DNA from: Leclercia adecarboxylata
GTDB lineage: Bacteria; Pseudomonadota; Gammaproteobacteria; Enterobacterales; Enterobacteriaceae
Direction: 5' to 3'
Assembly (NCBI GenBank): GCA_002360945.1
Contig: DERO01000046.1
Span: 1 to 63,469, forward strand
Length of the DNA stretch: 63,469 nt
This document shows, in pieces, positions 1 through 9,298 of the stretch. Position 1 is the first letter of the stretch; each line of letters begins with the position of its first letter. A program made the translations under genes and the position numbers. The notes under the pieces are model-generated. The model saw only the letters and a program-made list of their open reading frames with translations, had not been told where the DNA came from and did no database searches.

Positions 1-470
1 TGCCGGCGCGTCTTGCCAGCCAGCAGAGCGGGGTACCGCATCACCTGATTCTGGCCCAGGCGGCGCTGGAATCTGGCTGGGGGCAACGGCAGATCCGTCG
101 TGAGAACGGCGAGCCAAGCTTCAACATCGTTGGTGTGAAGGCCACAGGAAGCTGGAAAGGGCCTACCACCGAGATCACCACCACCGAATATGAAAATGGC
201 GAAGCGAAGAAGGTTAAAGCTAAGTTCCGCGTCTACAGCTCGTATCTGGAAGCGCTTTCAGACTATGTCGGTGTGCTGAGCCGCAACCCGCGCTACGCGG
301 CAGTGACCCAGGCGGCGACGGCAGAGCAGGGTGCCCAGGCGTTGCAGAACGCGGGTTACGCTACCGATCCGCAGTACGCCCGCAAGCTGACCAGCATGAT
401 CCAGCAGCTCAAAGCGATGGGTGAGAAAGTCAGCAAAGCGTACAGCAACGATATCGAAAATCTGTTCTGA
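1..470 (+). CDS. flgJ: FlgJ, flagellar peptidoglycan hydrolase (C-terminal part)
   Basis: This is the C-terminal muramidase (glucosaminidase-type) domain of FlgJ, which opens the peptidoglycan so the flagellar rod can cross the periplasm. The 5' end lies outside the window; the open frame enters at base 3 and stops at 470. The visible ALESGWG motif carries the conserved catalytic glutamate of this family, and the downstream NIVG, RVYSSY and YATDPQYA stretches are typical of the domain. flgK follows 75 bases later. Identity rests on these motifs and on the flgJ-flgK-flgL order. Confidence 0.95.
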   Translation, partial: PARLASQQSGVPHHLILAQAALESGWGQRQIRRENGEPSFNIVGVKATGSWKGPTTEITTTEYENGEAKKVKAKFRVYSSYLEALSDYVGVLSRNPRYAAVTQAATAEQGAQALQNAGYATDPQYARKLTSMIQQLKAMGEKVSKAYSNDIENLF

Positions 471-476
471 AAGTTC

Positions 477-503
477 TCAAGTCCGGCTGGAGTCTGCCGA
501 TAA
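477..503 (+). promoter_or_regulatory. Sigma-28 (FliA) promoter for flgKL
   Basis: The sequence reads TCAAGTCC, eleven bases, then GCCGATAA. The second box is an exact match to the sigma-28 -10 element, and the first matches TAAAGTTT at five of eight positions with the usual 11-base spacer. It lies in the flgJ-flgK gap, where Salmonella and E. coli have a late-class flagellar promoter. Transcription would begin near 510. Confidence 0.8.
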
Positions 504-545
504 TCTCCAACAGGACTCGTGTCTGAAAGTATAAAAGGAACCCCC

Positions 546-2192
546 ATGTCCAGTTTGATCAACAGCGCCATGAGTGGCCTCAGCGCGGCACAGGCTGCGC
601 TGAATACCGCCAGTAATAACATTTCAAGCTACAACGTGGCGGGTTATACCCGTCAGACCACGGTGCTGAGCGCCTCAAACAGCACCCTGACAGGCGGCGG
701 TTGGGTTGGCAACGGCGTGTATGTCTCCGGGGTACAGCGCGAATATGATTCATTCATTACCAACCAGCTGCGTGCCGCGCAGAACCAGAGCAGCGCCCTG
801 ACCACCCGCTATCAGCAGATGTCTAAAATTGATGACGTACTGTCCGGCAGCACTAACAGCCTGGCGTCCACCCTTCAGGACTTCTTCAGTAGCTTGCAGA
901 CTCTGGTCAGCAATGCCGAAGATCCGGCCGCGCGCCAGACGGTGTTAGGTAAAGCCAATGGCCTGGTGAACCAGTTCAAGGTGAACGATCAGTATCTGCG
1001 CGATCAGGATAAACAGATCAATATCGCGATCGGCACCAGCGTTGATCAGATCAACAACTACGCCAAACAGATTGCCAACCTGAACGATCAGATTTCCCGT
1101 CTGACCGGCGTGGGTGCGGGGGCTTCCCCGAACAACCTGCTCGATCAGCGTGACCAGCTGGTGAGCGAGCTGAACCAGATCGTGGGCGTCGAGGTCTCGG
1201 TCCAGGACGGCGGTACCTATAACGTCTCCTTCGGCAATGGCTATAACCTGGTTCAGGGCAGCACCTCTAACCAGCTGGCGGCAGTGAAGTCCAGCGCCGA
1301 TCCGTCCCGTACTACGGTGGCCTTTGTTGACGGCACCTCGGGCCCGGTTGAGATCCCGGAAAAACTGATGACCAGCGGCTCGCTGGGCGGCATGTTGACC
1401 TTCCGTACGGAAGAGCTTGACGGTGCGCGTAATACCCTGAACCAGCTGGCGCTCTCTTTCGCGAACGCGATGAACACCCAGCACGCAAAGGGCTTTGACG
1501 CCGAAGGCGATGCCGGCGGTAAATTGTTCGATATCGGTGCTCCGGCAGTACTGGCCAACAGCAAAAATACGGGTTCAGCCTCCGTCTCAGCAGCAATTAA
1601 CGTGGCTGAAAGCGCCAAAGTGCAGGCCACCGATTACAAGATGGAGTTTGATGGCTCCAACTGGAAGATCACCCGCCTGTCCGATAAAACGACGGTGACT
1701 GCCACCAATGACGGCAACGGTAACCTCTCCTTCGATGGCCTGACGGTCAACGTATCGGGGGCGGCGAAAAATAAAGACAGCTTTATCGTTAAGCCTGTCA
1801 CCAATGCCATCGTGAATATGGATGTGGCGATCAGCGAAGAATCAAAACTGGCTCTCGCCTCTGACGCAACCGGTGGTGAAAGTGACAACCGTAACGGTCA
1901 GGCTCTGCTGGATCTGCAGAAAAGCAAAGAGGTGGGTGGCAACAAAACCTTTAACGATGCCTACGCCTCTCTGGTCAGTACCGTCGGCAGCAAAACCGCG
2001 ACGCTGAAAACCAGCAGCACCACCCAGGCAAACGTGACGACGCAACTGAGCAACCAGCAGCAGTCGATCTCCGGGGTTAACCTCGACGAAGAGTACGGCA
2101 ACCTGCAGCGTTTCCAGCAGTACTACCTGGCCAATGCCCAGGTGCTGCAAACCGCCAGCACGCTCTTCGACGCAATAATTAATATTCGCTAA
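546..2192 (+). CDS. flgK: FlgK, flagellar hook-filament junction protein 1
   Basis: FlgK (HAP1) forms the first ring joining the hook to the filament and is exported by the flagellar type III system. The start at 546 gives 548 residues, against 547 in E. coli, and follows an AAAAGGA ribosome site. An in-frame GTG at 519 is upstream of that site and is not used here. The N-terminus has the flagellar rod and hook motif region (ALNTASNNISSYNVAGYTRQ). The C-terminus ends in the heptad-rich NLQRFQQYYLANAQVLQTA helix typical of axial proteins. flgL follows after 14 bases, so the two are co-transcribed. Confidence 0.97.
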   Translation: MSSLINSAMSGLSAAQAALNTASNNISSYNVAGYTRQTTVLSASNSTLTGGGWVGNGVYVSGVQREYDSFITNQLRAAQNQSSALTTRYQQMSKIDDVLSGSTNSLASTLQDFFSSLQTLVSNAEDPAARQTVLGKANGLVNQFKVNDQYLRDQDKQINIAIGTSVDQINNYAKQIANLNDQISRLTGVGAGASPNNLLDQRDQLVSELNQIVGVEVSVQDGGTYNVSFGNGYNLVQGSTSNQLAAVKSSADPSRTTVAFVDGTSGPVEIPEKLMTSGSLGGMLTFRTEELDGARNTLNQLALSFANAMNTQHAKGFDAEGDAGGKLFDIGAPAVLANSKNTGSASVSAAINVAESAKVQATDYKMEFDGSNWKITRLSDKTTVTATNDGNGNLSFDGLTVNVSGAAKNKDSFIVKPVTNAIVNMDVAISEESKLALASDATGGESDNRNGQALLDLQKSKEVGGNKTFNDAYASLVSTVGSKTATLKTSSTTQANVTTQLSNQQQSISGVNLDEEYGNLQRFQQYYLANAQVLQTASTLFDAIINIR

Positions 2193-2206
2193 GGCTGAGG
2201 TCAACG

Positions 2207-3160
2207 ATGCGTATTAGCACCCAGATGATGTATCAGCAGAACATGCGTGGGATCACCGATTCCCAGAGCAAGTGGCTGAGTTACGGTGAGCAGATGTCCA
2301 CCGGTAAACGTGTTAACCGACCTTCGGACGATCCCATCGCCGCCTCGCAGGCCGTGGTATTGTCTCAGGCGCAGTCGGAGAACAGCCAGTTCAAGCTGGC
2401 CCGCTCTTTTGCCACGCAGAAAGCCTCCCTTGAAGACAGCGTTTTAAGTCAGGTGACGACGGCCATCGCATCCGTACAGGAAAAAATGGTTTATGCGGGT
2501 AACGGCACACTCAGTGATGATGACCGTATGTCACTTGCCGCTGACCTGAAAGGCATTCGCGACCAGCTCATGAACCTGGCAAACTCGACCGATGGCAATG
2601 GACGTTCCATTTTCGCCGGGTATAAGACCGAAGCTCCAGCTTTCGATGCGGAGACGGGCGACTATCTTGGCGGGGATGAGCCCATTTACCAGCAGGTGGA
2701 TTCCGCCAGGAATATGATGATTAGTCATACCGGTAAACAGGTGTTCGAAAGCATTACCAGTAATGCCGAAGAAGTCCCTGGTGGCGGCTACGGACAAACC
2801 AACCTGTTCAAAACGCTGGATACGGCCATCGCTGCCATGAAAGCACCGGTTGATAATGACCCTGTCGCGGCGCAAGCCCTGACGGATGCCCTGACTACTG
2901 CCGGTGTGAGCATCAAAAATACGCAGAACAATATCCTGACCGTGGTTGCTGATGTGGGTACCAAGCTTAAAGAGTTGGATAATTTAGATTCACTCGGCGA
3001 AGACCGTACATTAAGCCAGACCCAGCAGATGAGCGATCTCATTGACGTTGACTGGAACGCGGCGATTTCTTCTTACACGATGCAACAGGCCGCGCTTCAG
3101 GCGTCCTATAAAGCGTTCAGCGATATGCAGGGTATGTCTCTGTTCCAGCTCAACAGATAA
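2207..3160 (+). CDS. flgL: FlgL, flagellar hook-filament junction protein 3
   Basis: FlgL (HAP3) is the second junction protein, between FlgK and flagellin. The 317 residues equal the E. coli length. The N-terminus (MRISTQMMYQQNMRGI) and the motif STGKRVNRPSDDPIAASQA are the conserved flagellin-like N-terminal helices. The C-terminus (SYTMQQAALQASYKAFSDM) is the matching C-terminal helix. It is the last gene of the flagellar operon and is followed 46 bases later by a strong terminator. Confidence 0.97.
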   Translation: MRISTQMMYQQNMRGITDSQSKWLSYGEQMSTGKRVNRPSDDPIAASQAVVLSQAQSENSQFKLARSFATQKASLEDSVLSQVTTAIASVQEKMVYAGNGTLSDDDRMSLAADLKGIRDQLMNLANSTDGNGRSIFAGYKTEAPAFDAETGDYLGGDEPIYQQVDSARNMMISHTGKQVFESITSNAEEVPGGGYGQTNLFKTLDTAIAAMKAPVDNDPVAAQALTDALTTAGVSIKNTQNNILTVVADVGTKLKELDNLDSLGEDRTLSQTQQMSDLIDVDWNAAISSYTMQQAALQASYKAFSDMQGMSLFQLNR

Positions 3161-3206
3161 CAGTCTTGACCTTTGGACATGACTTGAAACTGGTTATGTT
3201 CTGTGT

Positions 3207-3240
3207 GCCCAATCCGCTCTCGCGGATTGGGCTTTTTTTT
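3207..3240 (+). terminator. Rho-independent terminator after flgL
   Basis: An 11-base-pair perfect stem (GCCCAATCCGC with GCGGATTGGGC) closes a TCTC loop and is followed by eight T residues. It ends the flagellar operon just before the convergent transporter gene. Confidence 0.93.
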
Positions 3241-3241
3241 A

Positions 3242-4456
3242 TCAGGAATTCTGCATGACCGAGTTACTGATGCGTGCGCTTTCTGCCAGACGAATAACCA
3301 GCGCGATGGCTGCCGTGACCGTCGCCAGGGCAACCACACCCGGCCAGCCTGCCATCGTATACAGCTGACTACCGAGCGCCGAACCCAGCGCCATCCCGAT
3401 AAACACGCCGGTGAAGAGCAGGGCGTTCAGACGACCCCGTGCCTGCGGCTCCAGACTGTAAACCAGATTCTGGTGGGCGACCAGGCTTGACTGCAGGCCG
3501 AGATCAAAGCCTACCGCGGAGACCGCAATCAGGACTAACTGGCCCTGTACGCCGAGGGCGGGCATCAGGAACATCAGGGCGAAGGAGACGGTTACCAGTG
3601 CGGCACCAAGCTGGGTGACTTTACCAGCACCGAGTTTGTCGGCCAGACCGCCAGCCAGCGGGGCGGCCAGAGCGCCTGCGGCACCGGCAATGCCATACCC
3701 ACCGGCGACGGCGCTGCCCAACTGATAATGTTCCATCAGCATCACCGCCAGGGTAGACCAGAAGGCGCTGAAGGCGATAGAGAGGAAGCCCTGCGCCAGT
3801 GCGGCACGACGCAGCGCCGGATAGCGACGCCACAGGTGCGCCATAGACCGCATCAGCTCCGGATAACGCAGGTTCGACGGAACCGCGAAGCGGGGCAAAA
3901 CCAACCACATTACCGCGGCAACGATCGCAATGCTGACTGCCGCCAGCTGATACATCACGCGCCAGCCGAAGGCTTCGCCCACCACGCCACTCACCGTACG
4001 GGAGAGCAGGATCCCCAACAACAGGCCGGTCATCACTGTCCCGACGGTTTTCCCCTGTTTACCTGCCGGGGCAAGAATAGCTGCCGCCGGAACGATATCC
4101 TGCGCCATGGTGGCCGCCATCCCAATCAGCAGGCTGACCAGCAGCAGGGAGTGGATCTGCCCCGTCAGGCTACAGGCCAGCAGCAGCCCCGCCAGAGCGA
4201 TACTTTTAACCACTATCAGGGTGCGACGGTCATAGCGATCGCCCAGCGGCAGAAGGAAGAGGATCCCCAGCGCATAGCCAGCCTGGGTGAGCGTTGGCAC
4301 CATCCCCATCCCTTCAATGCTGAGATGCAGATCGGCACCCATCAGCGGCAGCAGCGGCTGGGCATAATAAATTGAAGCGACGCTGAATCCAGCGCCAATG
4401 GCGAGGATAAAAATGACCCAACGGCTGACGGCTGGGGTTAAGGTGCTGGTGTTCAT
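3242..4456 (-). CDS. MFS efflux transporter, DHA1-like, substrate unknown
   Basis: A 404-residue integral membrane protein of the major facilitator superfamily with about twelve hydrophobic helices. The loop between helices 2 and 3 has the family signature GDRYDRRTLIV, which is motif A. The length and motif fit the proton-driven DHA1 drug and sugar efflux group; the substrate cannot be told from sequence. It is transcribed away from a LysR-type gene with a 109-base gap that holds two palindromes, so the regulator probably controls it. The pair is absent from this position in E. coli, where flgL and rne are neighbours. Confidence 0.85.
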   Translation of the reverse strand: MNTSTLTPAVSRWVIFILAIGAGFSVASIYYAQPLLPLMGADLHLSIEGMGMVPTLTQAGYALGILFLLPLGDRYDRRTLIVVKSIALAGLLLACSLTGQIHSLLLVSLLIGMAATMAQDIVPAAAILAPAGKQGKTVGTVMTGLLLGILLSRTVSGVVGEAFGWRVMYQLAAVSIAIVAAVMWLVLPRFAVPSNLRYPELMRSMAHLWRRYPALRRAALAQGFLSIAFSAFWSTLAVMLMEHYQLGSAVAGGYGIAGAAGALAAPLAGGLADKLGAGKVTQLGAALVTVSFALMFLMPALGVQGQLVLIAVSAVGFDLGLQSSLVAHQNLVYSLEPQARGRLNALLFTGVFIGMALGSALGSQLYTMAGWPGVVALATVTAAIALVIRLAESARISNSVMQNS

Positions 4457-4523
4457 ATGCAGTTCCTCATTTCGGGTGTGTCGCTATTCTTTACCAGCCC
4501 GGCTTGCGGTGGTAGCAGGCGCA

Positions 4524-4554
4524 GTGTTAAAACACTTATACGCGTAACGTATAA
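4524..4554. promoter_or_regulatory. Two adjacent palindromes, probable LysR-type operator
   Basis: GTGTT-AA-AACAC (4524-4535) is followed at once by TTATACG-CGTAA-CGTATAA (4536-4554), a perfect 7-base inverted repeat. The second contains ATAC-N7-GTAT, which satisfies the T-N11-A rule of LysR-type binding sites. It ends 11 bases before the regulator start codon. This placement suggests autoregulation plus control of the divergent transporter, which is inference. Confidence 0.65.
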
Positions 4555-4565
4555 CCGGATAAATC

Positions 4566-5504
4566 ATGAAACGTTCAGAGCGTATAGACAGGGTCGAACT
4601 GATGCGAACCTTCGTGCGCATCATCGAGACAGGCTCCCTTTCTGCCGCCGCTGTGCAGATGGAGACCACGCAGGCCACCGTCAGCCGTCGCCTGCAGTCG
4701 CTTGAGACTCTGCTCGGCGTGCGCCTGATCCTGCGCACCACCCATGCCATGAAGCTCACCGATGACGGGGAGCGCTGCTATCAGCATGCCCGACGGGTGA
4801 TCGACAGCTGGCATGCGCTGGAAGATGAGGTCGGGCAGACGGAAGATGAACCCGTCGGTGTGCTTCGCGTTCGCGCCCCCCACGCCTTCGGGCAGGAACA
4901 GCTGCTGGAACCGTTAACGGCGTTTCTGCTGCGTTATCCCCGCCTCAACGTGGAGTGGATGCTCAATGACCGCTCGGCTGATTTTCTGAGCGACAATATC
5001 GACTGCGCCATCCGGGTGGGAGCGGAGATCGACCCGGCCACGGTGTCGGTGTTACTGGCCGAGGTTCCGCGCTGTATCGTTGCCTCTCCGGAGTTGCTCG
5101 CACGCCATGCCCCGGTCGGGAAGCCGGAAGACCTTTCTGCGTTGCCCTGGGTGGCACTCAATACCTTTTATCGTCAGCACGTGGAGCTCTTCCACGCAGG
5201 CGCCCCACAGCCGCTGCGGGTGGCTATCTCACCCCGGCTGAGTACCGACAGCCTGTACGTGGCGCGTAAAAGCGCATTAACCGGGCTGGGGGTGGCAGTG
5301 GTATCAAGCTGGACGGTGGAAGCCGACATCCGCGAGGGCAGGCTGGTGCACCTTTTGCCCGACTGGCAGCCGGCCGCGTTGCCGGTGCATCTGGTCTATC
5401 CGTGGTCACGCTACTATCCGGCACGTCTGCGCCGCTTTCTGGAGATGATGCGAGAGGTCATGCCTGAAATCGCGGGGATGCGCAGGCCTGAGCAGAAGCA
5501 ATAA
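4566..5504 (+). CDS. LysR-family transcriptional regulator
   Basis: A 312-residue LysR-type regulator. The N-terminal winged helix-turn-helix covers about residues 10-70 (FVRIIETGSLSAAAVQME, then TVSRRLQSLE and GVRLILRTTHAMKLTD). The rest is a periplasmic-binding-protein-like effector domain (LRVRAPHAFGQ, FLLRYPRLNVEW, GLGVAVV). The sequence resembles the CrgA/AaeR-like branch, but no specific ortholog is recognised. It is divergent from the MFS gene and probably regulates it through the palindromes just upstream. A shared terminator separates it from rne. Confidence 0.88.
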   Translation: MKRSERIDRVELMRTFVRIIETGSLSAAAVQMETTQATVSRRLQSLETLLGVRLILRTTHAMKLTDDGERCYQHARRVIDSWHALEDEVGQTEDEPVGVLRVRAPHAFGQEQLLEPLTAFLLRYPRLNVEWMLNDRSADFLSDNIDCAIRVGAEIDPATVSVLLAEVPRCIVASPELLARHAPVGKPEDLSALPWVALNTFYRQHVELFHAGAPQPLRVAISPRLSTDSLYVARKSALTGLGVAVVSSWTVEADIREGRLVHLLPDWQPAALPVHLVYPWSRYYPARLRRFLEMMREVMPEIAGMRRPEQKQ

Positions 5505-5532
5505 AAAAGCCGACCCGGAGGTCGGCTTTTGC
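5503..5532. terminator. Bidirectional terminator between the LysR gene and rne
   Basis: The stem GCCGACC/GGTCGGC closes a CGGA loop and is flanked by AAAAAA on the left and TTTT on the right. It can therefore stop transcripts of the regulator on the plus strand and of rne on the minus strand. Confidence 0.88.
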
Positions 5533-5544
5533 GCTTAAGCAGGC

Positions 5545-8500
5545 TTATTCAGCCGGCTGTGGACGCGTGGCAGGCGCTGTGGCCTGATGCGTGGCACTGT
5601 GACCGCCAGCAGAACCTTTACCGTCGAAATCAAACGCCGGGCGTACCCAGTCGCTGTGACGCGGTGCTTCCGGAACATATTCCGGAGCCGGCGCGCGGGT
5701 CATTGGCGCAGTGGCATGATGAAGTTCCGCGTTAATCTGAGCGGCGGGTGCTGGCTTCACTTCAGGCGCTTTGACTTCAGCGACTTCAGGTTTCTCTTCA
5801 GCAACCTCAGCAACAGGTTCAACCTCAATTTCAACTTCAGGTTGAACTTCAGTTTCCACTTCAACTTCTACAACCGGCTGTGGCTCAACGGCTTCCTCGG
5901 TAACTTCAACCGGCTCGGCAGCCTTAGCTTCTTCCACGACCTGTTCTGCAACAACCACATCTTCAGGCGCGATAATCTGCGGCTGTTCGGTCACTGGCGC
6001 GGCAATCACTTCCGGATGTGCAGTTTCAACTTCAGTTACCTGTGGCTCAGGGATAACCACTGCCGCCGCCTCGGTGATAACCTCATCAACGACTGGCGCC
6101 ACCGGGGCTACCGCTTCGACAGCCGCGTTCTGCTCGTCAAACTGCTGCTCCTGAGGACGGGCAACCGGATAACGGATCCAGGCTTTACCGGAAGCCATTT
6201 CTGGTGACGCACAGGCGATAGCCAGCGGCATCGGTGACTGCAGCGGGTAACGCTCGTCACGATAACGGCGACGACGCTGACCGCTCACGCGCAGGTGACG
6301 CGGGGAGCGACGTGAACGACGCGGCATACCTGCGTTGTCACGGCCTTCACCGGTCTCTTCCTGCTCAGGCGCAGTTTCGATTACCGCAGGCAGGTCGACT
6401 TTCGCCAGTTCGGTGCTCTGGGCTGGTTCAACCTGAGGCGCTACCGCTTCAACAGCTGCTTCTTCAGTATGAGACTCAAAGCGTACTTTCTGGTTGAGCT
6501 GACGCTGCTTACGACGCGGCATGACCTGAACGCGTTCTTCCTGGTCGGCATCCTGCACGGTCTCTTCTTCGCGATTCAGCGCTTTAACTTCCTGCTGTGC
6601 CTGGCGCTTATCATCGTTACGACGACGGTTGCGCTCGCGGCGTGGCTGCTGCTCATCACGCTGTCTGCCTTTGTCAGCCTCTTCGCTGACCGGCTGGCGA
6701 ATTTCACGCTCTTCCGCGTTCTGCTGCGGCTTCTCGCGACGGTTGCGACGGTTATCGTCACGGCCTTCGCGGCGCTCACGACCTTCGCGGTTGTCGCGAT
6801 TGTCACGGCTCTCGCGATTGTCGCGGCTTTCGCTGCCTTCACGACCTTCGTTATTTTCTGAACGATTATCACGGCGCTCGTTGCGATCGCGACGGTTGTT
6901 CTGACGTTTACGACGATCCGGTGAACGCTCCTGCTTCTCTTCTTTCTTCTCAACCGGCGCCGGGGCTGGCTGTGGCTCTTCGCCAGCAAACATTTTCTTC
7001 AGCGCGCTGAAGAAGCGGCTCAGCAGACCAGGCTGCTCAGCAGGTTGGCTGACTTCTGCCGCTGGTTTAGCCGCTGCCGGTTTGGCTACCACGGCCTCCT
7101 GCGCTGGAGCAGGTGGTGCTTCTGGCATCACAAACGCTGCCAGGGCTGGCTGTTCCGGAAGCTTACGCTCGGCGTACTCTTCGTCGGATGGCAGAGCCAT
7201 CTCCTCTTCATGCAGCTTCGGCAGCATGTAGCTCAGGGTGGACGTCTCTTCGCCTTTGCGCACGCGCAGCACAGAGTAGTGCGGGGTTTGCATCTGGTCG
7301 TTAGGCACGATCACGCAGCGTACGCCGCTCAGACGGGCTTCGATTGCGCTTACCGCAGCACGTTTTTCGTTCAGCAGGTAGGAGGCAACCGGCACAGGCA
7401 CAATGGCGTGGACTTCTTTGGTGTTCTCTTTCAGCGCTTCTTCTTCAATCAGACGCAGGATAGAGAGCGCCAGTGATTCGTTGTCACGCACGGTGCCGGT
7501 GCCGCTACAGCGTGGGCAGACGTGGTGGCTGGATTCACCGAGGGACGGGCTCAGACGCTGACGGGACATCTCCAGCAGGCCAAAACGGGAGATGTGGCTG
7601 ATCTGGATACGCGCACGATCCTGACGCACCGCTTCACGCAGACGGTTTTCCACCGCGCGCTGGTGACGGACTGGCGTCATGTCGATGAAGTCGATAACGA
7701 TCAGGCCGCCCAGGTCACGCAGACGCAACTGACGCGCAATCTCATCGGCTGCTTCGAGGTTGGTGTTGAACGCGGTTTCTTCGATATCGCCGCCGCGAGT
7801 TGCACGCGCGGAGTTGATGTCGATAGCGGTCAGCGCCTCGGTGCTGTCGATAACGATAGAACCACCGGAAGGCAGACGGACTTCTCGCTGGAAGGCGGAT
7901 TCAATCTGCGATTCGATCTGGTAGTGGCTGAACAACGGGATTTCACCGGTGTACAGTTTGATTTTGCTGGTGAAATCAGGACGACCCAACGCGGCAATGT
8001 GCTGGCGAGCCAGCTCAAGCACTTTCGGGTTATCAATCAGAATTTCGCCGATGTCCTGACGCAGGTAGTCACGGAAGGCACGCACGATAACGTTGCTTTC
8101 CTGGTGGATCAGGAATGGAGCAGGGCGGCTTTCAGCAGCTTTCTGAATCGCTTCCCAGTGCTTCAGGCGGAAGCCGAGGTCCCACTGCAGCGCTTCGGCA
8201 GATTTGCCTACGCCTGCGGTACGAACAATCAGGCCCATGCCGTCTGGCAGTTCAAGACTGGCCAGCGCTTCTTTCAGCTCGGTACGGTCATCGCCTTCAA
8301 TCCGGCGAGAGATACCGCCCGCGCGCGGGTTGTTAGGCATCAGTACCAGATAGCTGCCCGCCAGACTAATAAAGGTGGTCAGCGCAGCGCCTTTGTTGCC
8401 ACGCTCTTCTTTATCGATCTGAACAATAACTTCCTGGCCTTCGCGCAGTACATCTTTGATGTTCGGGCGGCCATGGGCGTTATAGTTGGAAGGGAAGTAC

Positions 8501-8727
8501 TCGCGAGCGATCTCTTTCAGAGGGAGGAAGCCATGACGCTCGGCACCGTAGTCAACAAATGCGGCTTCAAGGCTGGGTTCAATGCGGGTAATTTTGCCTT
8601 TGTAAATGTTCGCTTTTTTCTGTTCGTGTCCAGGACTTTCGATATCCAGATCGTACAGACGCTGCCCATCCACAAGGGCGACACGCAACTCTTCTTGCTG
8701 AGTTGCGTTGATTAACATTCTTTTCAT
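5545..8727 (-). CDS. rne: RNase E, endoribonuclease and degradosome scaffold
   Basis: RNase E makes the main initiating cuts in mRNA decay and processes rRNA and tRNA precursors at the inner membrane. The product is 1060 residues (1061 in E. coli). The N-terminal half has the S1 domain, the 5' sensor, the DNase I-like subdomain ([11 protein letters not shown]) and the zinc-link CPRCSGTG. The C-terminal half is disordered. It includes the membrane-targeting segment near [13 protein letters not shown], a long arginine-rich RNA-binding stretch of RDNRE-like repeats, and acidic valine- and glutamate-rich scaffold regions ending in the PNPase-binding tail. A 361-base leader precedes it. Confidence 0.97.
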   Translation of the reverse strand: MKRMLINATQQEELRVALVDGQRLYDLDIESPGHEQKKANIYKGKITRIEPSLEAAFVDYGAERHGFLPLKEIAREYFPSNYNAHGRPNIKDVLREGQEVIVQIDKEERGNKGAALTTFISLAGSYLVLMPNNPRAGGISRRIEGDDRTELKEALASLELPDGMGLIVRTAGVGKSAEALQWDLGFRLKHWEAIQKAAESRPAPFLIHQESNVIVRAFRDYLRQDIGEILIDNPKVLELARQHIAALGRPDFTSKIKLYTGEIPLFSHYQIESQIESAFQREVRLPSGGSIVIDSTEALTAIDINSARATRGGDIEETAFNTNLEAADEIARQLRLRDLGGLIVIDFIDMTPVRHQRAVENRLREAVRQDRARIQISHISRFGLLEMSRQRLSPSLGESSHHVCPRCSGTGTVRDNESLALSILRLIEEEALKENTKEVHAIVPVPVASYLLNEKRAAVSAIEARLSGVRCVIVPNDQMQTPHYSVLRVRKGEETSTLSYMLPKLHEEEMALPSDEEYAERKLPEQPALAAFVMPEAPPAPAQEAVVAKPAAAKPAAEVSQPAEQPGLLSRFFSALKKMFAGEEPQPAPAPVEKKEEKQERSPDRRKRQNNRRDRNERRDNRSENNEGREGSESRDNRESRDNRDNREGRERREGRDDNRRNRREKPQQNAEEREIRQPVSEEADKGRQRDEQQPRRERNRRRNDDKRQAQQEVKALNREEETVQDADQEERVQVMPRRKQRQLNQKVRFESHTEEAAVEAVAPQVEPAQSTELAKVDLPAVIETAPEQEETGEGRDNAGMPRRSRRSPRHLRVSGQRRRRYRDERYPLQSPMPLAIACASPEMASGKAWIRYPVARPQEQQFDEQNAAVEAVAPVAPVVDEVITEAAAVVIPEPQVTEVETAHPEVIAAPVTEQPQIIAPEDVVVAEQVVEEAKAAEPVEVTEEAVEPQPVVEVEVETEVQPEVEIEVEPVAEVAEEKPEVAEVKAPEVKPAPAAQINAELHHATAPMTRAPAPEYVPEAPRHSDWVRPAFDFDGKGSAGGHSATHQATAPATRPQPAE

Positions 8728-9088
8728 CGTAACTTACTCATTATTCTTACATTGACGACTAAGCTGCGGGCAAGGTGACGCTTTCCGGGGTATGAACCGA
8801 TGGCCTCGTGTCTATTCACGTCGCCAACCTCACGGTTGTCGCTCGCTTAAGAGGCGCAAAGTGTCGGTTGCCTGTATTTCATACGGAAATACAGCGCGAT
8901 TATCAGGGGAATAGCCTGGGTAAAACTCTCCAGAGAAGATTCCATTTACCGGTAAGTACTGCAACCCGCAGCCCGCTAACTGTCTGAAAGATCAATACGT
9001 CTTACGCCATTGCTGCGTGGATGATCGGTCAGACAAAATTGGTCATTCCGTCGATATCCTTACTTAACCAGGATTTAACACGGAAAAC
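8728..9088 (-). promoter_or_regulatory. rne 5' untranslated leader (autoregulatory)
   Basis: The promoter read at 9095-9124 predicts a start near 9088, which gives a 361-base leader, the length reported for E. coli rne. In E. coli this leader folds into hairpins (rne5 element) through which RNase E shortens its own mRNA. I infer the same function from position and length and did not fold it. No gene is seen in this stretch or in the rest of the rne-rluC gap. Confidence 0.7.
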
Positions 9089-9094
9089 AGCAGC

Positions 9095-9124
9095 ATTATT
9101 CCATTGCTAACCGGGTTATAGCAA
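9095..9124 (-). promoter_or_regulatory. rne promoter
   Basis: On the minus strand TTGCTA (9119-9124) and AATAAT (9095-9100) are separated by 18 bases. The implied start point agrees with the known E. coli rne leader length. No experimental start is available here. Confidence 0.6.
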
Positions 9125-9298
9125 GATGACTTTTGCCAATTATCACCCGGTTACTCACAGTTTCTTCACTTCTTTCGGATGATTGGTTTAATAACCACCA
9201 AATCGATTGCGTGAACGAAACCCTGACCGGGTAAAGGTAAATATAAGCATAGAAAAATGAGTGGCGCTAATGGCTGGCGATAATTAGAATCGCCCCCC

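Noticed and set aside
7522..8715. A 397-codon open frame on the plus strand opposite rne
   Set aside because: It is the reverse of a highly conserved coding region with strong codon bias. It has no ribosome site or family resemblance.
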